Assembly: GCF_947495145.1 (NCBI RefSeq)
Contig: NZ_CANLXP010000016.1
Location: 1-64,000, forward strand
Length of the DNA stretch: 64,000 nt
Reading direction: 5' to 3'
Source: an uncultured Arthrobacter sp.
Lineage (GTDB): Bacteria > Actinomycetota > Actinomycetes > Actinomycetales > Micrococcaceae
Shown here: in pieces, positions 43,765-53,210 of the stretch
How the letters are laid out: each line of letters begins with the position of its first letter
How positions within the stretch are numbered: the first letter of the stretch is position 1
The notes under the pieces: generated by a model
Seen by the model: only the letters and a program-made list of their open reading frames with translations
What the model was told of the DNA's origin: nothing
Database searches by the model: none
Position numbers and translations under genes: made by a program

Positions 43765-44811
43765 ATGGCACTGAACCGGAACGTACGACGACGTCGCAGC
43801 CGCATCCCTGAGGAAGCCCGGCGCACGCTGCGCTTCGGCTCGGTGTGGGCGGTATCGGTCGCGTTGCTGGCCGGGTGCAGTGCCCCCGCTCCGGAGGGTG
43901 CCCCGGCGTCGTCCGGTTCGCCGGAACAGTCGTCCGGTTCGCCCGAAGCGACCGTGCCGGCGTCTGCACCGGCGTCTTCCAGCCCCACACCCACACCGAC
44001 TCCCACACCCGAGACCCTTGAGCTACCCCGCGGCGGCGTTGAGCTGTTTCCGGAGTACCGGCTCGTCGGGTTCAGCGGGCACCCCTACTCGGCGGGACTC
44101 GGCCGGCTCGGGATTGGCGCGATCGATGAGCGGGTGGCAGAAATCAAGACCCTTGGAACGGAACTGGCGGGCGACAGGAAGCCTATGCCGGTGCTGGAAC
44201 TGATTGCCGTCGTCGTGCAGGCAGCCCCGGGCGACGACGGTGCCTACCGGACCCGGACGTCCGACGAGATCATCGCCGAGTACCTCGAGGCCGCCCGCAG
44301 GCATGACGGAATGCTGCTCCTGAACGTCCAGCCCGGCCGTGCCAGCATGGCGGAGGAAGTGCGCGCACTCGAGAAATGGCTGGTAGAGCCCGACGTCGGT
44401 GTGGCCATCGATCCTGAATGGGACATTACCGCCGAGCAGCTTCCGGGACAGTCCTACGGACACACCGCGGGGGAGGAAATCAACGAAATCGCGGCATACC
44501 TCGATGCCCTGGTGGAGGAAAAGAACCTCCCGCAGAAGGCCCTGGTCTTCCATCAGGTGGCTCCCGGCGTCGTCAGCAATGTGGCTGCCATCCAGGAGTA
44601 TCCCGGCGTCGAGGTAATTCGGAGTGTCGACGGAATCGGGTCTGCGGGGATGAAGATCGAAACCTACAACCTGCTGATGGAGGACCTGCCACCGACCGTT
44701 CATCCCGGCTTCAAGCTCTTTTTCGAGGAGGACGTGGTGCTGGGGCCGCTCATGACGCCGGCCGAAGTTCTCGCGCTCACGCCGCAGCCGGAATACGTCC
44801 TTTACGAGTGA
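43765..44811 (+). CDS. Lipoprotein of unknown function
   Basis: A 348-residue protein with an Arg-rich head, a hydrophobic stretch and lipobox ALLAGC, then a Ser/Pro/Thr-rich tether (about residues 40-85) that includes a TPTPTPTP run. The conserved-looking domain (about 90-348) contains FSGHPYSAGLGRLGIG, GMLLLNVQPGRASMAEEV, VGVAIDPEWDI and GHTAGEEINEIAAYLDAL; the alternation of strands and helices with acidic residues suggests a TIM-barrel, possibly a glycosidase-like fold. I do not recognise a named family. It is exported and membrane anchored and is followed by another lipoprotein gene 61 nt later. Confidence 0.7.
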   Translation: MALNRNVRRRRSRIPEEARRTLRFGSVWAVSVALLAGCSAPAPEGAPASSGSPEQSSGSPEATVPASAPASSSPTPTPTPTPETLELPRGGVELFPEYRLVGFSGHPYSAGLGRLGIGAIDERVAEIKTLGTELAGDRKPMPVLELIAVVVQAAPGDDGAYRTRTSDEIIAEYLEAARRHDGMLLLNVQPGRASMAEEVRALEKWLVEPDVGVAIDPEWDITAEQLPGQSYGHTAGEEINEIAAYLDALVEEKNLPQKALVFHQVAPGVVSNVAAIQEYPGVEVIRSVDGIGSAGMKIETYNLLMEDLPPTVHPGFKLFFEEDVVLGPLMTPAEVLALTPQPEYVLYE

Positions 44812-44872
44812 ACCCATCCAGGAGCTCTGTGTCGCCGAACACAGGTAAAGGCTTCTCTGGAGGATGGTGGAT

Positions 44873-45517
44873 ATGGCGGTTCGATCGGCAGCACGGGTTG
44901 GCGGCGTAATGCTCGCCGCGCTCCTTACCAGCGGCTGCATGGCTGTCGAGGCCAACCCGCTCGATGTGAATTCTCCGCGCTCGCAGGGAAACGTCAGTGC
45001 CGTTCAGCAGACGGTGGCGAACTTCGGTGATGATCCGCTGAACCTCGCGGAGAACGGCGCCACTCTCTGCTACACCCAGCCGGACATCGGCTTTCAGGAG
45101 TTCACGGTCCTTGTGCACAACGAGGCGCTGGAAACCTTTACGCTCGACGACGTCACGCTGCAGGATCCCGAAAACCTCACCCTGGTGAGCGCCGAAGTAT
45201 CACCGGCCAACCGGGACGGCCATCACAAGGCCCCCGCAGACGACGACGGCGGCGCTCACGGCACGCACAGCGCGGAACCTGCGCCTGCAGCTCCTTCCGA
45301 GAGCGCTGAGCCTGCCGGTCCGGTTGAGCCGGTGTCCGCTGAGGGGTACAACATCACCACCCACGAATACGTCAACCTCGTGGTCGCGGTGTCGATCGCG
45401 GAGGGCGCGGACGCCGGCACAGCGCAAGGCATCACCGTTGCGTACTCCACCGGCGGCTCCGAATTCACGGGCACCCACCCGCTGGTGGTCGAGCTGGACC
45501 GCGAGGGCTGCGTCTAG
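44873..45517 (+). CDS. Small lipoprotein of unknown function
   Basis: A 214-residue protein with lipobox LLTSGC. After it, a beta-rich region (DIGFQEFTVLVHNEALETFTLDDVTL) is followed by an Asp/His/Ala/Pro-rich low-complexity insert (about residues 105-150) and a second beta-rich stretch ending in DREGCV. GGAGGA at 44859-44864 supports ATG 44873. No named family is recognised. It sits 61 nt after the previous lipoprotein gene and could be cotranscribed with it. Confidence 0.65.
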   Translation: MAVRSAARVGGVMLAALLTSGCMAVEANPLDVNSPRSQGNVSAVQQTVANFGDDPLNLAENGATLCYTQPDIGFQEFTVLVHNEALETFTLDDVTLQDPENLTLVSAEVSPANRDGHHKAPADDDGGAHGTHSAEPAPAAPSESAEPAGPVEPVSAEGYNITTHEYVNLVVAVSIAEGADAGTAQGITVAYSTGGSEFTGTHPLVVELDREGCV

Positions 45518-45700
45518 CGTCCTGACCTTAGGGAATAAGCGTGTGCCTGTGATGGGTAGATTCAATGGCTTCCCCATCCTCAGCGCCTATCGGCAATGCC
45601 TTGGCCGCACATGGCAGGATGGCGGTATGGGGAAGCCGAAAGCTGTCGTCATCGCCTCTGTGCCGGCCACGCTGCCGTCGTCGGATCGGTCCGGCCAGGA

Positions 45701-45850
45701 ATGACATTGCTCGAAATAGTCGCACTCGTAGCTGTAGTGCTGCTGATCGCCTTTGCCGTCCGTCGCCTTAGGGAGAAGAACGTAAAGCTTCCCCGTGAGG
45801 ATGAAGGGCAACGGCATCACCGCGGCCGTGGTGGCGGCGGACTGATGTGA
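45701..45850 (+). CDS. Possible 49-residue membrane microprotein
   Basis: ATG 45701 opens a frame with one N-terminal hydrophobic helix (LLEIVALVAVVLLIAFAV) followed by a basic tail with a Gly/Arg-rich end. CCAGGA lies just upstream but very close. The layout (start, helix, charged tail, stop) is that of a small membrane protein. The surrounding 550 bases (45518-46068) hold no other supported gene. Confidence 0.35.
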   Translation: MTLLEIVALVAVVLLIAFAVRRLREKNVKLPREDEGQRHHRGRGGGGLM

Positions 45851-46068
45851 AGGCCTACAGGGTAGTCCGCCGGGTACCCTCTTCGCCTCGCTCTTACTCC
45901 TCGCGCTCTCTTTGTGGCCGTGGCACCGAAGGTCATAGCGTTTACTCACCGTGACACGGCCCGAAGATTACCGCCGATGCAATGGCTCAGCAGCAGGCGA
46001 TCGGTGATCGCCTGGCACGTGCGCTCGACTATGGCAATTGCTGGGAACTCCTGTGGCAGAGTTACTGG

Positions 46069-46680
46069 ATGCGCTTGCTTGTGATTTTTGGTCCGCCCGC
46101 TGTCGGAAAGATGACCGTCGGACGCGAGATCGCTGAGCGGAGCCAGTTCCGCCTGTTCCATAACCACGCACTCATCGAGCCTCTACTTGAGGTGTTCGAC
46201 TACGGGACACCACCGTTCAATCGACTACTTGGCGAGTGGCGCACCCGGGTCGTCGAGGAAGCGGCCACGTCGGGAATAGATCTGTTGTTCACGTTCGTCT
46301 GGGGCCTTGAGCTGCAGGATGACGCCGAGGAGCTGGCGAGATACATCCGCCCTTATGTCGAGAAGGGTGCAGACGTGGCGTTCGTGGAACTGTCGGCGGA
46401 TCTGAATGAGCGCCTGCGACGGAATCGGACCGAGTTGCGGCTTGCCGAGAAGCGATCGAAACGGGACGTGGAGTGGTCCGACGCGAATGTTCGCGAGATG
46501 GAGCGTTTTGTTATGAATACTGACTCCTACGCCGATGTCGTCCCAGCTTTGCCAGGGGCCGCACTCCTGACTGAGCACCGGCACATGCGGCTCGACAACG
46601 GCGACCTCACACCACAGGAGGCGGGAGCTCGAATTCTCGCCTGGTTAGACAAATCACCAACGGGATGTGCGAGGGCCTGA
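46069..46680 (+). CDS. P-loop kinase-like protein
   Basis: A 203-residue nucleotide-binding protein. It begins MRLLVIFGPPAVGKMTVGRE, with Walker A GPPAVGKM at residues 8-15, and continues with a lid-like stretch of basic residues (ELSADLNERLRRNRTELRLAEKRSKRD). The family resembles shikimate/adenylylsulfate-type kinases often annotated as AAA-family or zeta-toxin-like kinases; substrate unknown. I start at ATG 46069 because the P-loop follows at once; the frame remains open upstream but without family resemblance. It begins an apparent accessory stretch running to 49.06 kb. Confidence 0.72.
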   Translation: MRLLVIFGPPAVGKMTVGREIAERSQFRLFHNHALIEPLLEVFDYGTPPFNRLLGEWRTRVVEEAATSGIDLLFTFVWGLELQDDAEELARYIRPYVEKGADVAFVELSADLNERLRRNRTELRLAEKRSKRDVEWSDANVREMERFVMNTDSYADVVPALPGAALLTEHRHMRLDNGDLTPQEAGARILAWLDKSPTGCARA

Positions 46681-46759
46681 CGGACCCGCGAAATCAGCCG
46701 TTGAGGAACCCGTCATGTTGAACAGCACGTCTCTTGACGGGGGCTGTTAGCCTCCTTGC

Positions 46760-48164
46760 ATGGGGGATGATACGGCGAAGTTTGTCAGTGATTTCGGTGC
46801 GATGGTCAGGCTTGCGCAGTCGACTCAACCCACCTCTGACCGTGGTCGGGAATTGGTCGATACGATGGCTGCACACCTTGGCGCTCAGCCATCGTCTCTT
46901 CCGCTGGTTGTTGAGGAAGTGCCTGTTCACCGGTTGGTGGACGCCGACATCGTCCTCGCCTCGCTCGTGGGTTGAGGGCAGCAGGCTGACCGGCATCGGC
47001 GGCGGTGATCAGCGGCACCACATGTCTTTGAGCGATATGGTCCAGCAATCCGACATGTATCCCAATTTCCCGCTTTCGCAGCCGGACTACGCGAATCTTC
47101 CAATTGGTCCTGATGAACAGCGACAGACGGTGGCGCTCGGACTTCGACTCTTTCATCACAACGGCGAACCGATCGCACTCCTGCAGCGCAAAGCGGAACC
47201 TCGATACGGCCGGCAGTCCGCTTCCATGGAGGTTCTCTGCGCGGATGCTGCTGTCACGGCGGACTTCCTCGCCGTATTTCGACGTCGCATGCAGAGCGAA
47301 AGCATCCTGAAAGGACAAATTCTGTCCTTCACCGTCGAGCAGTTTGGTCCTAGTAGCGCGGGCGTGACATTCCACCGGCGGCCGGATCTGACGAGGAACC
47401 AGATCGTGTTACCTGACGGTCTCCTCGCCAGGATCAGCGAGCATGCCCTTGGAATCGCCGTTCATAAGAACGAACTTGTCGCAGCCGGACAACATCTCAA
47501 GCGGGGAATTCTCTTGTACGGCCTACCGGGCACGGGCAAGACGCACACCGTGCGTTACCTGTTGAGCGCAAGCGAGAAGACTACGGCCATCATCTTGTCC
47601 GGAAACACGCTGGCGCATGTGAGCGAGGCAGCCCGGATGGCACGAGCCCTCCAACCGTCCATCGTGGTGCTTGAAGACTGTGACCTCATCGCGGAAGACC
47701 GCAGCTTCGGCCATGGTCCGCAACCCCTGCTCTTTGAAGTGCTGGATGCGATGGACGGCCTTGCCGACGATGCAGACGTTACATTCGTGCTCACGACCAA
47801 CCGTGTGGACATGCTCGAACGCGCCCTCGCGCAGCGTCCCGGCCGTGTGGACCTCGCCGTCGAGATTCCCCTCCCCGATGATGGTGAACGCGCTGCCCTG
47901 TTGCAGCTTTACGCGCCCGGGGAAGTATTCAGTCCGGAAGCTATTCACGCGGCAGCGAAAGCAACTGAGGGAACGACTGCGTCCTTCACAAAGGAACTTG
48001 TTCGCCGCGCCGTGCTTGCTGCAGCGTCCGAATCGACCCGCTTGAGAGACGAACACCTGCTTACTGCAGTGAATGAGTTGATGGCGGATGGTGCCGCCCT
48101 CACACGGAGCCTACTCGGTAGCAACACCCAGCCGGCGGAAGAGAGCTACGGGATGCGGTCCTGA
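46760..48164 (+). pseudogene. AAA ATPase split by a one-base frameshift
   Basis: Two frames make one ATPase. Frame 1 (46760-46975) encodes an N-terminal region: MGDDTAKFVSDFGAMVRLAQ to VPVHRLVDADIVLASLVG. Frame 2 resumes with EGSRLTGIGGGDQRHHMSL and continues through the ATPase core: Walker A YGLPGTGKTH (near 47517), Walker B SIVVLEDCDLI (near 47657), sensor region FVLTTNRVDMLERAL and arginine-finger text RPGRVD, ending in a lid domain. Removing one G from GTGGG at about 46967-46971 restores LVVEGSRLTG. It resembles classic AAA proteins (FtsH/spastin-like core) without a protease domain. Sequencing error at a G run is a real alternative to mutation. Confidence 0.75.
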
Positions 48165-48209
48165 GCTCTGACCCTTCCGATCACGCCTACCGGGTTGTAG
48201 TGTGATGGC

Positions 48210-49064
48210 GTGATCGTCCCCGATGTTGCACAGAACGCTGAGGCGGTCGCCGATCATTACGACGAGCTCGATTCGGTTTATCGTCGGTTCTGGGGCGATC
48301 ATGTCCATCACGGGCTATGGATTACGGGTCAGGAGACTCCCGCCGAGGCCGTTGAAATGCTGGTTGACACAGTGGGCGACCGGTTGCGCCTTCAGTCCGG
48401 TGAGGCGTGCGTTGACATCGGTTGCGGCTATGGTTCCACCGCGAGGCGGCTTGCGCTCACCCGCCGCGTCCGCGTTACCGGCTTAACGATTTCCGCTGAG
48501 CAGGCCAACTACGCCGCCGCGCATCCCACGCCTGATGTGGACATCCAAGTCTGCGACTGGCTCTCCAACGGCCTGACCGATTCCTCGGCCGACGCCGCAT
48601 GGGCGATCGAGTCAAGCGAACACATGGTCGATAAGCCCGGCTTCTTCGCTGAGGCGCATCGAGTGCTGTCACCCGGCGGACGCCTTGTCGTCTGCGCCTG
48701 GCTCGCCGACACCGATGCCAGGGGTTGGAAAGTCCGCCACCTGCTCGAGCCGATCTGTCGCGAAGGACGCCTGCCGTCGATGGGCACGCGGGAGGAGTAT
48801 GAGGCGATGGCAGCGGCGGCGGGCTTTGCGATCGTGGGCTATGAGGATGTCAGCAGCCGAGTCGCGCGCACATGGACGATCTGCGCACATCGACTTCTGA
48901 AGGCCCTGCTCCTCGACCGCGAAACCCGTCGCCTCGCAGTTCGCGCACGCAATCGCGTCTTCATTCTGAGTCTGCCCCGTCTGATCCTCGCCTACCGCAC
49001 CGGCGCCATGCGGTACGGAATATTCACCCTGACGAAGGTGGGGAAGGACGAAGGGCCACGCTAA
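48210..49064 (+). CDS. SAM-dependent methyltransferase
   Basis: A 284-residue class I methyltransferase. Motif I is ACVDIGCGYGSTARRLAL (about residues 66-83), preceded by HHGLWITGQETPAEA, a phrase shared with sterol/tocopherol C-methyltransferase-like and cyclopropane-synthase-like proteins. WAIESSEHMVDKPGFFAEAHRVLSPGGRLV is motif IV-VI text. The C-terminal third is rich in Arg/Leu. Start is GTG 48210. It follows the frameshifted AAA gene by 45 nt and is the last gene of the accessory stretch before tex. Substrate unknown. Confidence 0.78.
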   Translation: MIVPDVAQNAEAVADHYDELDSVYRRFWGDHVHHGLWITGQETPAEAVEMLVDTVGDRLRLQSGEACVDIGCGYGSTARRLALTRRVRVTGLTISAEQANYAAAHPTPDVDIQVCDWLSNGLTDSSADAAWAIESSEHMVDKPGFFAEAHRVLSPGGRLVVCAWLADTDARGWKVRHLLEPICREGRLPSMGTREEYEAMAAAAGFAIVGYEDVSSRVARTWTICAHRLLKALLLDRETRRLAVRARNRVFILSLPRLILAYRTGAMRYGIFTLTKVGKDEGPR

Positions 49065-49143
49065 CCCGGCACCTCAACGCAGCAGAAGACACTGGCCGCG
49101 AAGACCAGAGTCATTTGGGCCCGCCGCCGCCCTCAATGTCACA

Positions 49144-51564
49144 ATGGCAGGCGTGAGCGCACCAAACATCACCCGTCCCACCATTTTCGAGCAACTCGCT
49201 GAGGAACTCGGCGTCCAGCAGTGGCAGATCAAGGCAGCCGTAGAACTTCTCGACGGCGGATCGACGGTCCCCTTCATCGCCCGGTACCGCAAGGAAGTCA
49301 CCGGAACACTGGACGACGCCCAGCTGCGTGAGCTGGAAGAGCGGCTGCGCTATCTGCGGGAACTCGAGGACCGGCGCGCGGCTGTGCTTGAGGCGATCGA
49401 AGCGCAGGGCAAGCTTACCAATGAACTCCGTGCCGCCGTCGTCGGTGCGATCACCAAAGCGCGGCTGGAAGATATCTACCTGCCCTTCAAAACGAAGCGG
49501 CGCACCAAAGCGCAGATCGCGCGTGAAGCCGGGCTGGAACCGCTCGCAGATGGCCTGCTCGGCAACCCCTCCCTCGATCCCGCGGTTGAGGCCGGCCGCT
49601 ACCTGAACGACGCCGTTCCCACAGCCGAAGACGCCCTGGCAGGTGCCCGTGCATTGCTCGTGGAGCGGGCGGGTCAGGACGCTGACCTGCTCGCCGACCT
49701 GCGGGAACGGTTCTGGAAACAGGGACGGTTGCGCTCGCAGGTGATTGCCGGCAAGGAAGCCGAGGGCCAGAAGTTCTCCGATTACTTCGACTTTGTGCAG
49801 GCGCCGTCGGCCATGCCGTCGCACCGCGTGCTGGCGCTGCTGCGCGGTGAGAAGGAGGGAGTGCTGCAGCTGACGCTCACGGAGGCTGACACAGCTGACG
49901 CCGAAGCCGCCTTGCGCGCCCGGAGACGTTTCGAGAACTCCGTGGCCGCGTTCCTCGGCGTCGCGGAACAGGGTCGGCCGGCGGACGCGTGGCTCATGGC
50001 CAGCGTCCAGCAGGCGTGGCGCAGGCTGCTCGCGAAGCTCTCGATCGATCTGCGTGTGCGGCTCTTCGTGGAGGCGGAAACCGAGGCGGTGCGGGTCTTC
50101 GCTGCCAATCTGCGTGATGTGCTGCTCGCGGCGCCTGCGGGCAGCCGCACCACCATCGGTCTGGACCCGGGGCTGCGGACCGGCGTGAAGGTTGCCGTGG
50201 TTGATGGAACCGGGAAGGTACTCGAAACGGCGACCATCTATCCGCACGCACCGGCGAAGAAGTGGGATGACGCGCTCACAACGCTATCGCGCATGGTGGC
50301 CAGTCACGACGTCGAACTCATCGCGATCGGCAACGGCACTGCGTCGCGGGAGACTGACAAGCTTGCGTCCGAGCTGATCACGCTGATGTCCGGGCACGCC
50401 CTGCAGAAGCTGGTCGTTTCCGAAGCCGGTGCCTCGGTGTATTCGGCGTCGGCGCTGGCGTCAGCTGAACTGCCGGAGCTTGATGTGTCGCTGCGCGGTG
50501 CGGTGTCCATTGCCCGGCGCCTTCAGGATCCGTTGGCGGAGCTGGTGAAGATTGACCCGAAGTCGATCGGCGTGGGCCAGTACCAGCACGACGTGAGCCC
50601 GGCGAAGCTCGAACGGTCGCTGGACGCCGTGATCGAGGACTGCGTGAATGCGGTGGGTGTCGACGTGAATACCGCGTCGCCGTCGCTGCTGACCCGGGTG
50701 GCCGGCGTTGGTTCGCTGCTGAGCGGGAACATTGTTGCGCACCGGGATGCGAATGGTCCCTTTGCCCGCCGGAGTGACCTGCTGAAGGTGCCGAGGCTCG
50801 GCGCGAAGGCCTTCGAGCAGTGTGCAGGCTTCCTGCGGATTCCCGGCGGACCTGAGCCGCTGGACGCTTCCAGCGTGCACCCGGAGGCGTATTCCGTGGC
50901 GCGGCGAATGGTGAACGACGCCGGCGGCTCACTTCGGTCGCTGAGCCTAACTGAGTATGTTGACGAGACCTTCGGTTTGCCTACCCTGCAGGACATACTC
51001 GCAGAACTCGAGAAGCCGGGGCGTGATCCGCGTCCGGCCTTTGTGACCGCCGCGTTTGCCGACGTCGAGAAGATCTCTGATCTGCGTCCCGGCATGGTTA
51101 TTGACGGCGTAGTGACCAACGTTGCTGCTTTTGGCGCCTTCGTAGACGTTGGGGTGCATCAGGACGGACTGGTTCACGTCTCAGCCATGGCAGACCGCTT
51201 CGTGAGCGATCCGCACGAGATTGTGAAATCCGGCCAGGTCGTCAAGGTCAGGGTGCTGGAGGCTGATCCGGACCGGAAGCGGATTTCGCTCACCCTGCGA
51301 TTGAACGACGACGCAGTATCACGTGGCGGGAAGTCCGCGCGTGAGGCGCGGGGCGGGGGAGGGGAGGACCACCGTCGTCGTCCGTCCGGTGGGCAGGGTA
51401 ACAACCCAGCGAAGGGTGGCGGTTCAAAGCCGGGGTCCAACTCCAAGCCGGGGCCCAGCTCCAGGTCGGGCGCGGGAAAGCAGGGCGGCAAGCCAGCTCA
51501 GGCTCCGGCCAACAGCGCCATGGCAGAGGCGCTTCGCGCTGCGGGGTTGGCGCCAAAGGATTAA
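49144..51564 (+). CDS. tex: Tex-family S1 RNA-binding protein
   Basis: An 806-residue Tex (YhgF) protein. Order: N-terminal helical region, YqgF/RNase H-like domain from about residue 335 (TTIGLDPGLRTGVKVAVVD), helix-hairpin-helix regions (VGVDVNTASPSLLTRVAGVG, GPFARRSDLLKVPRLG), and an S1 domain at about 645-715 (RPGMVIDGVVTNVAAFGAFV). The tail after the S1 domain is a long basic Gly/Ser/Arg/Pro-rich extension (about 720-795) typical of actinobacterial orthologues. Tex binds nucleic acids and affects transcription. It ends just before a strong bidirectional terminator shared with the convergent rpf-like gene. Confidence 0.95.
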   Translation: MAGVSAPNITRPTIFEQLAEELGVQQWQIKAAVELLDGGSTVPFIARYRKEVTGTLDDAQLRELEERLRYLRELEDRRAAVLEAIEAQGKLTNELRAAVVGAITKARLEDIYLPFKTKRRTKAQIAREAGLEPLADGLLGNPSLDPAVEAGRYLNDAVPTAEDALAGARALLVERAGQDADLLADLRERFWKQGRLRSQVIAGKEAEGQKFSDYFDFVQAPSAMPSHRVLALLRGEKEGVLQLTLTEADTADAEAALRARRRFENSVAAFLGVAEQGRPADAWLMASVQQAWRRLLAKLSIDLRVRLFVEAETEAVRVFAANLRDVLLAAPAGSRTTIGLDPGLRTGVKVAVVDGTGKVLETATIYPHAPAKKWDDALTTLSRMVASHDVELIAIGNGTASRETDKLASELITLMSGHALQKLVVSEAGASVYSASALASAELPELDVSLRGAVSIARRLQDPLAELVKIDPKSIGVGQYQHDVSPAKLERSLDAVIEDCVNAVGVDVNTASPSLLTRVAGVGSLLSGNIVAHRDANGPFARRSDLLKVPRLGAKAFEQCAGFLRIPGGPEPLDASSVHPEAYSVARRMVNDAGGSLRSLSLTEYVDETFGLPTLQDILAELEKPGRDPRPAFVTAAFADVEKISDLRPGMVIDGVVTNVAAFGAFVDVGVHQDGLVHVSAMADRFVSDPHEIVKSGQVVKVRVLEADPDRKRISLTLRLNDDAVSRGGKSAREARGGGGEDHRRRPSGGQGNNPAKGGGSKPGSNSKPGPSSRSGAGKQGGKPAQAPANSAMAEALRAAGLAPKD

Positions 51565-51580
51565 CTGTGGCCGGACACAA

Positions 51581-51617
51581 AAAGAACCCCGCAACGCATA
51601 ACGTTGCGGGGTTCTTT
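51581..51617. terminator. Bidirectional terminator between tex and rpf-like gene
   Basis: A perfect 16-bp stem: AAAGAACCCCGCAACG at 51581-51596 and its complement at 51602-51617, with a 5-nt loop. The arms supply an A-run on one side and a T-run on the other, so it works in both directions. Tex ends 17 nt before it and the convergent gene ends 22 nt after it. Confidence 0.92.
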
Positions 51618-51638
51618 GCGCTTGTGGCTGTTGCCTTA

Positions 51639-52656
<1,018 letters not shown>

Positions 52657-53124
52657 ATGGACGTACACCGAACTATTACCTGTGAAATTGCTCTGAGATG
52701 GTCAGACATGGACGCTTATGGTCACATCAACAACGTCCAGGTAGTGAGGCTGCTTGAGGAGGCCCGAATTCATGCGTTCGGTCCTCCCGGAGGAACCGGC
52801 GCGTTCGGACAGGAGCCACCGGTGCCCCTCTTCTCCTCGGTAGCCACGGGGGTGCAGGCGTTGGTGGTCGAGCATCGCATCAGGTACACGGCCACCCTGG
52901 ATTACCGGAACCTTCCGCTGAACGTGGAGGTCTGGATCACCGATCTGAAGGCGGCAAGTCTCGACGTCGCATACCGGATCCACGATCCTGTGGACGCTCG
53001 TGTCTGCGTAAAGGCGCAAACCACGCTGGCATTCGTAAATGGTGAGGGCGGAGCGCTGCTTCGGATCACGCCCGAGCAGAAGCGGCAATTGGCACCCTAC
53101 GTGGGCCCGGCACTCTTCAGATGA
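52657..53124 (+). CDS. Hot-dog acyl-CoA thioesterase
   Basis: A 155-residue single hot-dog-fold protein of the 4-hydroxybenzoyl-CoA thioesterase/YbgC type. The conserved opening LRWSDMDAYGHINNVQVVRLLEEAR (about 12-36) carries the catalytic Asp (D17/D19 region) and the central helix; VEHRIRYTATLDYRNLPLNV is the second conserved strand pair. It hydrolyses an acyl-CoA to acid and CoA. It appears to be monocistronic and its transcript would run into a dispersed hairpin 24 nt after the stop. Confidence 0.83.
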   Translation: MDVHRTITCEIALRWSDMDAYGHINNVQVVRLLEEARIHAFGPPGGTGAFGQEPPVPLFSSVATGVQALVVEHRIRYTATLDYRNLPLNVEVWITDLKAASLDVAYRIHDPVDARVCVKAQTTLAFVNGEGGALLRITPEQKRQLAPYVGPALFR

Positions 53125-53148
53125 CCCGTGTGGGACGAGACCCGTGAG

Positions 53149-53198
53149 TTGGCAGGACACGCCCCTTTCGCGTGCTCATAAGGGGCGAGTCCTGCCAA
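53149..53198. repeat. Dispersed hairpin repeat, copy B
   Basis: Left arm TTGGCAGGACACGCCCCT (53149-53166), 14-nt loop, right arm AGGGGCGAGTCCTGCCAA (53181-53198), one mismatch. The arms are nearly identical to copy A at 19243-19294, including the flanking CAACGAG, while the loops differ. It lies between the convergent thioesterase and formaldehyde dehydrogenase genes. Confidence 0.8.
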
Positions 53199-53210
53199 AT
53201 CAACGAGGGG

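Noticed and set aside
46069-49064. A known anti-phage defence system
   Set aside because: A kinase-like protein, an AAA ATPase and a methyltransferase are present, but no nuclease, protease or toxin effector; none of the families forms a named system together.
51115-51130. CAACGTTG core inside tex
   Set aside because: Single core without the TTN/YAA flanks, inside a coding sequence unrelated to arabinan use; a chance match.
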